Assembly: GCF_003096035.1 (NCBI RefSeq)
Contig: NZ_CP029186.1
Coordinates: 3,765,001-3,829,000 of the forward strand
From: Flavobacterium album
GTDB lineage: Bacteria; Bacteroidota; Bacteroidia; Flavobacteriales; Flavobacteriaceae
Direction of reading: 5' to 3'
Length of the DNA stretch: 64,000 nucleotides
Shown: one piece after another, positions 26,545 to 35,582 of the stretch
Layout of the letters: each line of letters begins with the position of its first letter
Position numbering within the stretch: the stretch's first letter is position 1
Position numbers and translations under genes: made by a program
The notes under the pieces: generated by a model
Databases searched by the model: none
What the model was told of the DNA's origin: nothing
What the model saw: the letters and a program-made list of their open reading frames with translations, nothing else

Positions 26545-26808
26545 ATGCCCGAAAAGGACCTCGATACCCTTTTTCAGGAAGCTTACGAAAAAGCATCCAA
26601 CATGCAGCAGGCCCTCCCGCAGGATGTCATGCTGCGGATTTATGCCTACTATAAGCAGGCTACGTCCGGGGAGGCGAACCAGGGTTATTACCAGAACTTC
26701 GACCTTAGGAACGCCTTCAAGATGAATGCTTGGATGCAGGTGCAGCACCTTACACCGGATGAAGCCAAACAGCTCTACATTGAGACTATTAATTCTATAA
26801 TTAAATAA
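26545..26808 (+). CDS. Acyl-CoA-binding protein
   Basis: 87 residues, the ACBP length. [20 protein letters not shown], then [18 protein letters not shown] and the C-terminal [20 protein letters not shown], fit the four-helix ACBP fold with the YxxYKQAT motif. It buffers acyl-CoA for lipid synthesis, which suits its place after psd (4 bp gap). Its stop overlaps the next start (TAATG). Confidence 0.9.
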   Translation: MPEKDLDTLFQEAYEKASNMQQALPQDVMLRIYAYYKQATSGEANQGYYQNFDLRNAFKMNAWMQVQHLTPDEAKQLYIETINSIIK

Positions 26809-27599
26809 TGACCGATATGAAAAAAGTAAAAATTTTCTTCTCTGCATTGGTAGTGATAGCCGCATTGCAGTCGTGTAAAGATAAAAATGAACTGGAAGAA
26901 GTAGTAGACGTGCCTGCTCCTGAGAAAGAAACAGCTGCACCAGCTGCGCCAATGGGGAATCCGGACGACGTAAAAGCCGAAGAAGGCCCTTTCCAGATGG
27001 CAAAACTGGGTTATGCGTATGACGCACTTGCCCCAAATATCGATGCCAAAACAATGGAGATCCATTACTCTAAGCATTACAAGAAATATACCGATGAGCT
27101 GAACAAGGCCATCAAGGGTACCGACCTTGAAAAGAAAACCATCGAGGAGATATTTGCTACACTAAACATGGAGAACAAACCTGTAAGGAATAATGCGGGC
27201 GGTTTTTACAACCACTCCCTGTTTTGGGAAATAATGGGCCCTAAAGCAGGTGGTGAGCCAAAAGGCGCACTTGCTGAGGCTATCACTAAAGACTTTGGCT
27301 CTTATGAGAACTTCAAAACACAATTTACAGAGGCTGCTACCAAGCAATTCGGTTCCGGATGGGCATGGCTTGTAGTGACAAAAGACGGCAAACTGGCCAT
27401 TACCAGCACACCAAACCAGGACAACCCGTTGATGCCTGGCGCAGCAGTAGCCGGAAAGCCGGTACTAGCGCTTGACGTTTGGGAACACGCATACTACCTG
27501 AACTACCAAAATAAAAGGCCGGAATATATCACCGCTTTTTATAATGTAATCAACTGGGATGCCGTTGCTAAAAAATATGATGCGGCTTTGAAGAAGTAA
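26808..27599 (+). CDS. Fe/Mn superoxide dismutase, lipoprotein form
   Basis: 263 residues; ATG 26808 overlaps the previous stop, and a second ATG at 26817 (MKKVKIFF) gives a better signal peptide. The lipobox IAALQSC predicts a lipid-anchored protein. A Pro/Ala/Glu-rich linker leads to a complete SOD domain: [45 protein letters not shown] and [15 protein letters not shown]. All four metal ligands (His, His, Asp, His) are present. It would detoxify superoxide at the envelope. It is the last gene of the phospholipid operon and is followed by a terminator. Confidence 0.92.
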   Translation: MTDMKKVKIFFSALVVIAALQSCKDKNELEEVVDVPAPEKETAAPAAPMGNPDDVKAEEGPFQMAKLGYAYDALAPNIDAKTMEIHYSKHYKKYTDELNKAIKGTDLEKKTIEEIFATLNMENKPVRNNAGGFYNHSLFWEIMGPKAGGEPKGALAEAITKDFGSYENFKTQFTEAATKQFGSGWAWLVVTKDGKLAITSTPNQDNPLMPGAAVAGKPVLALDVWEHAYYLNYQNKRPEYITAFYNVINWDAVAKKYDAALKK

Positions 27600-27667
27600 A
27601 AAGGAATGCGGATGACGCGGATCGGGCGGATTTACGCAGATCAAAAATTCTTAATACATAATGATTT

Positions 27668-27690
27668 ATCCGCCTTCGGGCGGATTTTTC
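27668..27690 (+). terminator. Terminator after the SOD gene
   Basis: The stem ATCCGCC/GGCGGAT with a TTCG loop (27668-27685) is followed by TTTTC. The upstream stretch 27601-27650 carries the gcggatgacgcggat/acgcagatcaaaaa motif, a common Bacteroidetes intergenic repeat seen again near 46610-46680. Confidence 0.85.
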
Positions 27691-27807
27691 TTTTATAACA
27701 CCAGGAAATTTGTGAAAGCCTGTCAGATTCACATTATCAGTTTTACAATCCCTTGTAGATTTCGAAAAAAAGAATGATTTTTGGGATATTCAAAATAATA
27801 CAAACAC

Positions 27808-28893
27808 ATGAAATACCTATATCCGTTAGCCTTATTACTTGTTTTGGTTTCCTGCCGGGACGAAGAAACAAAAGAATCTGTTGACAGGTCAAAAGCCGAC
27901 TGGCCCTTTTATAAACTGGAAGGCAATGTAAAGGAAGTTTCTGAGAAATCTTATGAAATTGATGCTGCCGGGCAAAAAGGCGGCACAAAAAATGAAATTG
28001 CCAGCAGCCACGACAACGACCTTACCTTTAACGAAAAAGGGATGCTGGTCTCTGAAAAGCTATGGCTAAACGCTACAACCCCATTTGAGGAGATAAAATA
28101 CAACGGGCGGGAAAACATGCTAAGCAAAGTGCAGTATATCAATGGGCAGATAGGAATAAAAACGGAGAACAGCCGTGATAAGTCGGGGAACATCACGGGC
28201 ATCATACGCCGCAACGCAGACAATTCGCAAATTGACCGTATAGCTATGACTTACGAAGGAAAAAAGCTGATGGAGAAGAAAACCTTTAACAACCAGGACA
28301 ACCCAAATGACAGGATTACTTACGTTTATGACAGTAATGGGAACCTGAAGGGCGAAAACCTTTATTTGGGAAGCGAATATGTACAGGTGAAAAACCTTTA
28401 CGAATATGATGGGCAAAACAGGAAAATTTCGGAATCGCGCTACAGCAAAGACAAGCCGCTATACACAATGACCTATGGCTACGATGGCAAAAATGTTACA
28501 AAAAAGGAAACCACTGATGGCAAAGGCGTAGTGCTGAACAGTGAAAAAAGCAGCTATGATAAAAAAGGCAACCTGGTGAAACGCTATACTATCGATAATT
28601 CAGACAAATCGGAAGTAATGGATAGCTATACCTATGACAGCAAAGGAAATGTGACCAGCTGGACGATGACCCGAAATAACGCACCCGAAATGAGGGTGGT
28701 TTATAAATATGACGGGCACAATAATGCTACCGCCGTAAAAACTGTCAACGGAAAAGGAGAAATTATTGACGATCGCACCTACACCTATGAGTATGATGAT
28801 AAAGGCAACTGGACTAAAAAGACCGTAACGCTTAACAATAAGCCTTTTACAGTTGTTGAAAGGAAAATAACTTACTTCCCTACCGAAGAGTAA
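27808..28893 (+). CDS. YD-repeat lipoprotein
   Basis: 361 residues with a lipoprotein signal (MKYLYPLALLLVLVSCRDEE). The mature part is a chain of RHS/YD-type repeats: TYVYDSNGNLKGENLYLG, LYEYDGQNRKISESRYSKD, MTYGYDGKNVTKKETTDG, YTYDSKGNVTSWTMTRNN, VYKYDGHNNATAVKTVNG, YEYDDKGNWTKKTVTLNN. Such repeats form beta sheets that bind carbohydrate or build shells in large toxins. Here the protein is short and has no toxin domain, so it is probably an envelope lipoprotein of unknown role. It is monocistronic. Confidence 0.75.
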   Translation: MKYLYPLALLLVLVSCRDEETKESVDRSKADWPFYKLEGNVKEVSEKSYEIDAAGQKGGTKNEIASSHDNDLTFNEKGMLVSEKLWLNATTPFEEIKYNGRENMLSKVQYINGQIGIKTENSRDKSGNITGIIRRNADNSQIDRIAMTYEGKKLMEKKTFNNQDNPNDRITYVYDSNGNLKGENLYLGSEYVQVKNLYEYDGQNRKISESRYSKDKPLYTMTYGYDGKNVTKKETTDGKGVVLNSEKSSYDKKGNLVKRYTIDNSDKSEVMDSYTYDSKGNVTSWTMTRNNAPEMRVVYKYDGHNNATAVKTVNGKGEIIDDRTYTYEYDDKGNWTKKTVTLNNKPFTVVERKITYFPTEE

Positions 28894-28898
28894 TTTTA

Positions 28899-28928
28899 GC
28901 AACGAATTACACGAATTTCCACAAATTT
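28899..28928. repeat. CGAATTACACGAATT dispersed repeat, copy a
   Basis: gcaacgaattacacgaattt then ccacaaattt. Inverted copies lie at 29088-29118, 32440-32471 and 52343-52372, and a direct copy at 52221-52253. Copies a and b flank the 160-bp convergent spacer between the YD-repeat gene and valS. Confidence 0.6.
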
Positions 28929-29045
28929 TAAATTAATATAATTTGTAGCTGGAATTTCTTTTTAAAGCTTGTAAGCAATTATCCTAAAAGTTTATACAAT
29001 TCCGACTGTTCTACTGTTGGACAAGTTCCATGGCTGAAAAACAAA

Positions 29046-29067
29046 AAATCCCGCCGAAGCGGGATTT
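29046..29067. terminator. valS terminator
   Basis: The stem AAATCCCGC/GCGGGATTT has a 4-nt loop. On the minus strand it is followed by a T run (reverse of 29036-29048). It lies between repeats a and b. Confidence 0.8.
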
Positions 29068-29087
29068 AAATATTTTCACTAATTCAA

Positions 29088-29118
29088 AAATTTGTGGAAA
29101 TTCGTGTAATTCGTGGCT
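29088..29118. repeat. CGAATTACACGAATT dispersed repeat, copy b (inverted)
   Basis: aaatttgtggaaattcgtgt then aattcgtggct is the reverse complement of copy a. The pair could form a long stem across the spacer. Confidence 0.6.
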
Positions 29119-29121
29119 AAA

Positions 29122-31752
29122 TCATTTCAGGCTTGCAAGGCTTTGCTCAATAGTAGCGATCTTAGCCAGTGCATCGGCTTCTTTCTGCCTTTCCATGGCA
29201 ACAACTTTTTCAGGAGCACTGCCTACGAATTTCTCATTCGATAATTTTGCCTGTACCGATTTGAGGAAACCTTTATTATAGTTAAGCTCTTCCGTTAGCT
29301 TGGTAATCTCTTCCTCAACATTTACAGCACCTGTTACCGGGATAAAGTATTCGTTGGAACCTGCCCTGAAGGTAAGCGCCCCGTTTACTTTTTCGGCAGT
29401 ATATTCCAGATTTGCTACATTTCCAAGCTTCATGATAATGCTGTCGAACTCCGCGGAAAGGTTTTCATTATTGAGTACTTTCAGGTCGATACTGTCCCTG
29501 AACGGGATGTTCTTATCCTTCCTGATCGTGCGTATTCCCGATATTACCTCAGTAGCTGTTTCAAAGCCTGCAATAAGCCTTTCATCAGCCTGTTTCATTA
29601 TTGGCCATTTCGAAATGATAAGTGCCTCTTCCGGCTTCCTGTCTGCAATGTACTGCCATATCTCTTCGGTAAGAAAAGGCATGAACGGATGGAGCAGCTT
29701 CAGATTGGCTTCAAGCATTTCAATAGCTTTGTCATACGTGGTCCTGTCGATCGGCTGCTGGTAACCCGGTTTGATCATCTCGAGGAACCATGAGCAGAAA
29801 TCATCCCAAACCAGCTTATAGATTGCCATCAACGCATCGCTGATGCGGTATTTTTCAAAATGGTCCTCGATCTCGGCAAGGGTTTTATTCAGCTTTGCTT
29901 CATACCAGCTGATTGCCATACGGGCAGAATCCGGCTGTTCGATATCACTTACCTCCCACCCTTTTATCAGGCGGAATGCATTCCATATCTTATTAGCGAA
30001 AGCTTTACCCTGGTTGCATAACTCCTCATCAAACATGATGTCGTTACCGGCAGAGGCGCTCAGTAACAATCCTGTACGTACACCATCGGCACCGAACTTT
30101 TCAATAAGGTCTAATGGGTCGGGTGAATTGCCCAAGGATTTGGACATCTTCCTCCGTTGGTTATCGCGAACGAGACCTGTCAGGTAAACATTCGAGAATG
30201 GCTTTTCGCCGGTATATTCATAACCTGCAACGATCATCCTCGCCACCCAGAAGAAAAGAATATCCGGTCCGGTAACAAGGTCGTTGGTAGGGTAATAGTA
30301 TTTAAAATCTTTATTCTCAGGCTCCAGTATGCCACCGAAAACAGCCATTGGCCACAGCCAGGAAGAGAACCAGGTATCCAGCGCATCCGGATCCTGTTTC
30401 AGGTCGGCGGCAGTAAGGTTCTGGTTTCCTGTGCGTTCTTTGGCCAAAGCAAGGGCATCAGCTGCATTTTCAGCAACTACAAAGTCCTCTTTGCCATCGC
30501 CAAAATAATAGGCCGGTATCTGCTGGCCCCACCACAGCTGGCGCGAAATGTTCCAGTCGCGGATGTTCTCCATCCAGTGGCGGTAAGTGTTGTCAAAACG
30601 TTTCGGGTACAGTTTTACTTCTTCCGTTTCAAGTACAGCTTTTATAGCAGGTTTTGCCAACTCTTCCATTTTCAGGAACCACTGGTCGCTCAGCCGCGGC
30701 TCGATAACCGCTTTGGTCCTTTCGGAAGTCCCCACTTTATTTACGTGAACTTCGGTCTTTGCAAGGCTGCCGATGGTTTCGAGCTCGTTGGCAATCTCAT
30801 CTCGAACCACAAAACGGTCTTTTCCTGCATAATGCAGGCCAAAGCTGTTTAATGTAGCATCATCGTTAAAAATATCGATGATCTCAAGGTTATGGCGCTC
30901 GCCAAGCTCTTTATCATTAACATCGTGTGCCGGAGTTACCTTCAGGCATCCCGTACCGAATTCCATATCAACATACTCATCAAAAATGATCGGGATAACG
31001 CGGTTTGCAATAGGCACGATCGCATTCTTGCCTTTCAGGTGGGTGTAGCGCTCATCGTTAGGATTGATACAGATGGCAGTATCCCCCAATATGGTTTCCG
31101 GGCGCGTGGTGGCTACGGTCACATAGTCCTCGCTGCCTTCTATCTTATATTTCAGATGGTACAATGTGCCCTGGCGTTCTTCATAATTTACCTCTTCGTC
31201 AGAAAGCGTCGTCTTCGCTTCCGGGTCCCAGTTCACCATACGGTAGCCGCGGTATATCAGGCCTTTATTATAAAGGTCTACAAACGATTTTATAACCGAA
31301 GCCGACATATCCGGGTCCATCGTGAATTTGGTACGGTCCCAGTCGCATGAAGCACCCAGCTTCTTAAGCTGCTCGAGTATTACGCCGCCATACTTATCGG
31401 TCCATTCCCATGCGTGCTTTAAGAACTCTTCGCGGGTAAGGTCGTTTTTATTGATACCCTCGGCTTTTAGCTTCGCCACGACTTTAGCTTCGGTAGCGAT
31501 AGAAGCGTGGTCGGTACCCGGTACCCAGCAGGCGTTAAAGCCTTTCAGGCGCGCACGGCGAATCAGTACATCCTGTATCGTGTTGTTCAGCATGTGGCCC
31601 ATGTGCAGTACCCCGGTGACGTTTGGCGGGGGGATTACGATAGTATACGGTGTCCTGTGGTCGGGTTCCGAATGAAAATAATTGTGCTTCATCCAGTACT
31701 CATACCATTTGCCCTCAGCGGCCTTAGCGTCAAATTGCGATGGGATTGTCAT
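29122..31752 (-). CDS. valS: Valine--tRNA ligase
   Basis: 876 residues, full length. The class I signature is [18 protein letters not shown] (HIGH variant HMGH), and [12 protein letters not shown] is the KMSKS loop. The CP1 editing domain ([13 protein letters not shown]) is complete, followed by the anticodon domain and a C-terminal coiled-coil arm ([19 protein letters not shown] onwards) typical of ValRS. It charges tRNA-Val in the cytoplasm. It is monocistronic with its own terminator; the -7 box TACTTTTG (31818-31811) lies about 60 bp before the ATG. Confidence 0.98.
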   Translation of the reverse strand: MTIPSQFDAKAAEGKWYEYWMKHNYFHSEPDHRTPYTIVIPPPNVTGVLHMGHMLNNTIQDVLIRRARLKGFNACWVPGTDHASIATEAKVVAKLKAEGINKNDLTREEFLKHAWEWTDKYGGVILEQLKKLGASCDWDRTKFTMDPDMSASVIKSFVDLYNKGLIYRGYRMVNWDPEAKTTLSDEEVNYEERQGTLYHLKYKIEGSEDYVTVATTRPETILGDTAICINPNDERYTHLKGKNAIVPIANRVIPIIFDEYVDMEFGTGCLKVTPAHDVNDKELGERHNLEIIDIFNDDATLNSFGLHYAGKDRFVVRDEIANELETIGSLAKTEVHVNKVGTSERTKAVIEPRLSDQWFLKMEELAKPAIKAVLETEEVKLYPKRFDNTYRHWMENIRDWNISRQLWWGQQIPAYYFGDGKEDFVVAENAADALALAKERTGNQNLTAADLKQDPDALDTWFSSWLWPMAVFGGILEPENKDFKYYYPTNDLVTGPDILFFWVARMIVAGYEYTGEKPFSNVYLTGLVRDNQRRKMSKSLGNSPDPLDLIEKFGADGVRTGLLLSASAGNDIMFDEELCNQGKAFANKIWNAFRLIKGWEVSDIEQPDSARMAISWYEAKLNKTLAEIEDHFEKYRISDALMAIYKLVWDDFCSWFLEMIKPGYQQPIDRTTYDKAIEMLEANLKLLHPFMPFLTEEIWQYIADRKPEEALIISKWPIMKQADERLIAGFETATEVISGIRTIRKDKNIPFRDSIDLKVLNNENLSAEFDSIIMKLGNVANLEYTAEKVNGALTFRAGSNEYFIPVTGAVNVEEEITKLTEELNYNKGFLKSVQAKLSNEKFVGSAPEKVVAMERQKEADALAKIATIEQSLASLK

Positions 31753-31810
31753 GATTTTTAAGTGCTTTTATTCCAAAAAAATGTTTGGTCTGGTTTTTGT
31801 AAATTACCTG

Positions 31811-31818
31811 CAAAAGTA
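31811..31818 (-). promoter_or_regulatory. valS -7 box
   Basis: TACTTTTG on the minus strand, followed by CAGG. No TTG lies at the ideal distance upstream, so the call rests on the -7 match and position alone. Confidence 0.45.
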
Positions 31819-31905
31819 ACTATATAAGTACAATAAAAAAAGTGGCCTACTATTTGTACTTTAATTTAAACTGAGTATTTTTACTAAAAACAAAAAATTA
31901 CCAAA

Positions 31906-32337
31906 ATGAAACGAATTTTAGGTTTGATCGCAGTGTTAGTTATCACCGCTTCAGGTTATGCACAGTCAGGGGCTAAATTAGAGCTTAAGAATGGCGACAC
32001 CATTGATTATGGCACTACCAGCAAAGAAGACGATAACGGGGTACGATTTTTTGAGTTTACCAACACAGGCGATGCGCCCCTTATTATTAAAGAGGCAAAA
32101 TCTACCTGCGGCTGTACTGTGCCTAACTGGCCTAAAGAGCCCATTGCACCGGGAAAAACCGGAAAGATTGAGGTGAAATATAACATGAATCCGGGCCCTA
32201 TAAGGAAAACCATCACTGTACAGTCTAACGCGGTAAACTATCCCGGCGGTACTGTGGCACTGAAAATAAAAGGCGATGTGGTTGCACAGGACCAGGTGAA
32301 TGTACTGCAAAAGAAAAAAACTATAGTGAACCAGTAA
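31906..32337 (+). CDS. Exported DUF1573 protein
   Basis: 143 residues with a signal peptide (MKRILGLIAVLVITASGYAQ). The DUF1573 motifs are present: FFEFTNTGDAPLIIKEAKST, then CGCTVPNWPKEPIAPGKTG and IEVKYN. This is an Ig/ASPM-like periplasmic domain with a conserved Cys-x-Cys, widespread in Bacteroidetes and without a settled function. It is divergent from valS and ended by a hairpin. Confidence 0.88.
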   Translation: MKRILGLIAVLVITASGYAQSGAKLELKNGDTIDYGTTSKEDDNGVRFFEFTNTGDAPLIIKEAKSTCGCTVPNWPKEPIAPGKTGKIEVKYNMNPGPIRKTITVQSNAVNYPGGTVALKIKGDVVAQDQVNVLQKKKTIVNQ

Positions 32338-32360
32338 GTTTACCTTGGAAATAGTATAAT

Positions 32361-32386
32361 CAGCCCTGCTAATGCGGGGCTGTTTT
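32361..32386 (+). terminator. Terminator after the DUF1573 gene
   Basis: The stem CAGCCCTGC (32361-32369) pairs with GCGGGGCTG (32374-32382), with one T-G pair, followed by TTTT. Confidence 0.8.
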
Positions 32387-32439
32387 ATTTTGGCCGATTA
32401 CCTGAATTAAACTACTGTCCAAAATTTTAACTTGGGAAT

Positions 32440-32471
32440 CAAATTTGTGAAATTCGTGTAATTAGTGGCTC
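32440..32471. repeat. CGAATTACACGAATT dispersed repeat, copy c (single, inverted)
   Basis: caaatttgtgaaattcgtgt then aattagtggct, the same family as copies a, b, d and e. This copy is unpaired, about 65 bp upstream of the aminotransferase. Confidence 0.55.
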
Positions 32472-32533
32472 TAACATATTTATTTCTCTAAAAAAAGTTG
32501 CAAATTTGCGGCAACAACATAAAAAATACAAAG

Positions 32534-33727
32534 ATGCCGCAAGTATCAGAAAAAGGCAGGCAAATGCCCGAATCCCCTATCAGGAAACTGGTTCCTTATT
32601 CAGAAATGGCGAAAAAGAAAGGCCACAAAGTATACCACCTGAACATTGGCCAGCCGGATATCAAAACCCCTGAAGTGGCGCTTGAAGCCATTAAGAACAA
32701 CAACATACAAATCCTTGAATACAGCCATTCTGCCGGTTTCGAAAGCTACAGGAATAAGCTCGCCGCTTCTTACCAGGCACATGGCGTAAATGTAAACCCT
32801 GAAAATATTATCATAACCACCGGCGGATCTGAAGCATTGCTTTTTGCCCTTGGAAGTACCATGGATGCAGGCGATGAAGTTATCATACCTGAGCCTTTTT
32901 ATGCCAATTACAATGGCTTCTCCGTTGCATCGGGCGTAAAGGTAGTACCGGTTATCTCTACTATAGATGAAGGCTTTGCCCTTCCCCCTATTGCTGATTT
33001 TGAAAAGCTGATCACACCAAAAACCAAGGCGATACTTATCTGCAACCCGGGCAACCCTACCGGCTACCTGTATACCCAGGAAGAGATACAGCAGCTTGCC
33101 GAACTGGTAAAAAAACACGACCTTTTCCTTATTGCTGACGAAGTATACCGTGAATTTACGTATGACGGTGACAAGCATTATTCGGTAATGAACGTTCCGG
33201 GTATTGAGGAGAATGCTATCATGATCGATTCGGTTTCCAAGCGTTACAGCATGTGCGGCGCAAGGATAGGCTGCATCGTTTCTAAAAATAAAGAAGTTAT
33301 GGCTACCGCCATGAAATATGCCCAGGCACGCCTTAGCCCGCCAACTTTCGAGCAGATAGCCAGCGAGGCAGCATTGGATACGCCGCAAAGCTATTTTGAC
33401 GAAGTTATAGGCGAATACCGCGAGCGCAGGGATACCCTGATTGCCGAGCTGAACAAGATTGAAGGTGTAAAAGTCGCTACCCCAAAAGGCGCATTTTACT
33501 GCATCGCTAAACTACCTGTAGACAACGCCGACAAGTTTGCCCAATGGCTGCTGGAAAGCTTCGACCTGGATGGTGAGACGGTTATGGTTGCACCTGCTGC
33601 CGGGTTTTACTCAACACCAAATGTAGGCCTTGACGAGATACGTATTGCATATGTACTTAAGAAAGAAGATCTTATTCGTTCGGTTGAAATACTGAAAGTT
33701 GCAATAGCACAGTATAATAGCAAATAA
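32534..33727 (+). CDS. Pyridoxal-phosphate aminotransferase, class I/II
   Basis: 397 residues from ATG 32534 (MPQVSEKGRQMPESPIRKLV); 12 extra upstream codons are open but not conserved. Fold type I features are the N-terminal VYHLNIGQPDIKTPE, ITTGGSEALLFALG, CNPGNPTGYLYTQEE, LIADEVYREFTYDG and the PLP-lysine region MIDSVSKRYSMCGARIGCIV. The C-terminus has GVKVATPKGAFYCIAKLP. It is probably an aspartate or aromatic/branched-chain aminotransferase; the exact substrate cannot be told. The likely -7 box is CAAATTTG about 25 bp upstream. Confidence 0.9.
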   Translation: MPQVSEKGRQMPESPIRKLVPYSEMAKKKGHKVYHLNIGQPDIKTPEVALEAIKNNNIQILEYSHSAGFESYRNKLAASYQAHGVNVNPENIIITTGGSEALLFALGSTMDAGDEVIIPEPFYANYNGFSVASGVKVVPVISTIDEGFALPPIADFEKLITPKTKAILICNPGNPTGYLYTQEEIQQLAELVKKHDLFLIADEVYREFTYDGDKHYSVMNVPGIEENAIMIDSVSKRYSMCGARIGCIVSKNKEVMATAMKYAQARLSPPTFEQIASEAALDTPQSYFDEVIGEYRERRDTLIAELNKIEGVKVATPKGAFYCIAKLPVDNADKFAQWLLESFDLDGETVMVAPAAGFYSTPNVGLDEIRIAYVLKKEDLIRSVEILKVAIAQYNSK

Positions 33728-33749
33728 TTTTTTTGCTGCCTTATATGAA

Positions 33750-33780
33750 AGCCTTTCGCATTGCGAAGGGCTTTTTTTTG
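33750..33780 (+). terminator. Terminator after the aminotransferase
   Basis: The stem AGCCTTTCGC (33750-33759) pairs with GCGAAGGGCT (33763-33772), followed by eight Ts. Confidence 0.88.
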
Positions 33781-33797
33781 CAGTTGCTAAAAATAAT

Positions 33798-33925
33798 TTC
33801 ACGCAAAGCCGCGAAGCCGCCAAGACTCAGGCCGGAGTCAGGATGGCTGAAAGGCGCAATGACATTGCTATGCAATGTTGCCAACTCCCTACTTGCGTCT
33901 TTGCGATTTACGCGAAATGTTTCTG
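33798..33925. repeat. ACGCAAAG-type inverted repeat pair
   Basis: tttcacgcaaagccgcgaag near 33798 and cttgcgtctttgcgatttac then gcgaaa near 33892-33919 are inverted relatives. The same motif occurs at 2715-2755. The stretch between them is non-coding, and the open frame through it has no recognisable protein. Confidence 0.45.
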
Positions 33926-33972
33926 ATGAAGCAATAAGAAGCCTTATGAAAAAGCCATTAATCAAAGGTTGC

Positions 33973-33980
33973 TATATTTG
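33973..33980 (+). promoter_or_regulatory. -7 box of the Crp-family gene
   Basis: TATATTTG is a perfect TAnnTTTG match ending 14 nt before ATG 33995, giving a very short leader. Confidence 0.5.
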
Positions 33981-33994
33981 TGAAAATAAAAACA

Positions 33995-34534
33995 ATGGAC
34001 GTAATGCAAGAGCTTCTCACCGCCATGCAAAATGCCGGATTGCAATGGACGGAGCCTGTGGAACTAAAGCGTGGCGAACTGCTGTTTTCGGCAGGCCGGG
34101 CCGATGTGCCCGTGTATCTCCTGGAGCAGGGTACTGTGCGCATCGTCTCCCAAAACGATGAGGAAACCAACACTATCCGCTTTGCATACAAGGGTTCGCT
34201 TTTTGCCGCAATGGACAATTTGATCACAGGCCAGCCTACCCTTTACACTGCGGAAGCGATCAAACAGGTCAGTATCAGATCGATCCCAAGAGCAGCGTTC
34301 CTGGACTTTATCAACAGCGACAGGAAGCATCTGGAATTATGGAATATCATTTTGGGTTACATCATTATCGGCCAGCTCGAAAGGGAAACCGACCTGCTTA
34401 CCACATCGCCCCGCGAACGTTATGAAAGAGTGCTCCGGCGCTCACCGCAGCTATTCCAGGAAGTGCCGCACAAGTATATTGCCTCCTACCTCCGCATGAC
34501 ACCCGAAACTCTTTCCCGCCTCCAAAAATCTTGA
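33995..34534 (+). CDS. Crp/Fnr-family transcriptional regulator
   Basis: 179 residues from ATG 33995 (MDVMQELLTAMQNAGLQWTE); an in-frame GTG at 33980 lies inside the -7 box. The N-terminal cyclic-nucleotide-binding-like barrel is visible: KRGELLFSAGRADVPVYLLE, QGTVRIVSQ, then FAAMDNLITGQPTLYTAEA. The C-terminal HTH is short: LLTTSPRERYERVLRRSPQL, then VPHKYIASYLRMTPETLSRL. This compact form is common in flavobacteria and ends with the recognition helix. The cAMP-contact residues of E. coli Crp are not obvious, so the ligand is unknown. A perfect palindrome follows its stop codon, ahead of the DinB gene. Confidence 0.9.
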   Translation: MDVMQELLTAMQNAGLQWTEPVELKRGELLFSAGRADVPVYLLEQGTVRIVSQNDEETNTIRFAYKGSLFAAMDNLITGQPTLYTAEAIKQVSIRSIPRAAFLDFINSDRKHLELWNIILGYIIIGQLERETDLLTTSPRERYERVLRRSPQLFQEVPHKYIASYLRMTPETLSRLQKS

Positions 34535-34540
34535 GGCTGG

Positions 34541-34574
34541 TCAATATTTTATATCCTGCCAATATTGAATTTTG
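34541..34574 (+). promoter_or_regulatory. Candidate operator and promoter of the DinB-like gene
   Basis: TCAATATT (34541-34548) and AATATTGA (34561-34568) are perfect inverted half-sites with 12 bp between them. They overlap a near-consensus -7 box (GAATTTTG, 34567-34574). The spacing and position suit a dimeric regulator, and the adjacent Crp-family protein is the obvious candidate. Confidence 0.5.
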
Positions 34575-34591
34575 CACTAAAATCATCAATC

Positions 34592-35134
34592 ATGAAAACA
34601 AGCAGTAAAAGCCTGTTACAGGAACTCGAAAAGATTACGCAGGACAACAGCAACACCGCAGCACATTTTCTTACCCTTAGCGAAGAGCAGCTAAACTTTA
34701 AGGCATCACCCGGATCGTGGAGCATACTGGAATGCCTGGAGCACCTGAACCGGTATTCTGCTTTTTACCTACCTGAATTGAGAAGGCATCTTACTACCTC
34801 AAGAACAGAAACCAACCCCATATTCAAAAGCGGGCTTTGGGGCAATTACCTGGTAAAAATGGTCATCCCGAAAGAAGGCGGCAAAAAAATGAAAACATTC
34901 ACCGCGATGAATCCTTCAGGCAGCAAACTGGACAAAGCAGTAATTTCCCAATTCATCGAAACACAAACACAGCTGCTGGGAATAATTGAATCGGCAGGGT
35001 CGGCAGACCTGAATGTGGCAGGCATACCGGTTACATTCACAAAACTCATAAAGCTAAGGCTCGGCGATGCATTGCGGTTTATGGCCTATCATAACCAAAG
35101 GCATGTACAGCAGGCACAACGTATTCATTCCTAA
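34592..35134 (+). CDS. DinB-family protein
   Basis: 180 residues from ATG 34592 (MKTSSKSLLQELEKITQDNS). The four-helix DinB/YfiT-like fold shows NFKASPGSWSILECLEHLNR with the first His and YHNQRHVQQAQRIH with the C-terminal H-x3-H pair, the usual metal ligands. These proteins often act as thiol-dependent transferases or hydrolases. It probably forms a stress-response pair with the Crp-family gene just upstream (inference). The intergenic palindrome is described separately. Confidence 0.85.
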   Translation: MKTSSKSLLQELEKITQDNSNTAAHFLTLSEEQLNFKASPGSWSILECLEHLNRYSAFYLPELRRHLTTSRTETNPIFKSGLWGNYLVKMVIPKEGGKKMKTFTAMNPSGSKLDKAVISQFIETQTQLLGIIESAGSADLNVAGIPVTFTKLIKLRLGDALRFMAYHNQRHVQQAQRIHS

Positions 35135-35175
35135 AAAACTTTATTAGGAGCGAATGGCTTAGGCATTTTTGCAGT

Positions 35176-35239
35176 CCATTTTCCTGCCCTCGCCTTTATC
35201 CCGCCGAAAAAGGCGGGGATACCGGCTTGGTCGGGGCTA
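35176..35239 (-). repeat. Dispersed structured element, copy D (minus strand)
   Basis: On the minus strand: TAGCCCCGA, then CCGGTATCC, hairpin CCCGCC/GGCGGG with a T-rich loop, GATAAAGGCG, then GCAGGAAAATGG. The blocks match copy A, including the closing GCAGGAAAATGG. Confidence 0.6.
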
Positions 35240-35290
35240 TGAAGGAAACTATCTGAACTTTTGGAAGTCAGCTTTAACCCTGATTGTTTC

Positions 35291-35551
35291 GCCCTTTCAG
35301 GGCTTGGATGTGTACGCCTTTATTTTTCCCCGGGCGTTGCCCGGGGCTAGTGTATTTAACCCCGTTGGGGTTGCCATAAGCTGAATTACAAATGCCTTGC
35401 TGTAAAAGTCTCTAACTCGTAATTAATCCTCTTATACATTACAGGATTTTAAAAAATTACATCGTCAATAAACCCCAACGGGGTTACACAAATTAGCCAT
35501 GGGCATCGCCCATGGTTTTAGACGGTTCTTATGAAATAGCCCTGAAGGGGC
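35291..35551. repeat. Mirrored REP-type hairpin array
   Basis: The left block has hairpins GCCCT-ttc-AGGGC (35291-35303), CCCCGGGC-gtt-GCCCGGGG (35328-35346) and AACCCC-gtt-GGGGTT (35358-35372). The right block has AACCCC-aac-GGGGTT (35471-35485), CCATGGGC-atc-GCCCATGG (35497-35515) and GCCCT-gaa-GGGGC (35539-35551). The order is inverted, so the two blocks form one large inverted repeat around a 98-bp AT-rich centre, like a BIME. Confidence 0.75.
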
Positions 35552-35582
35552 GTAACAATTCAGCAGGAGTGTAGTTCGCGTG

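Noticed and set aside
32600..33388. A 262-codon frame antisense to the aminotransferase
   Set aside because: It lies wholly inside a complete PLP-enzyme gene with conserved motifs.
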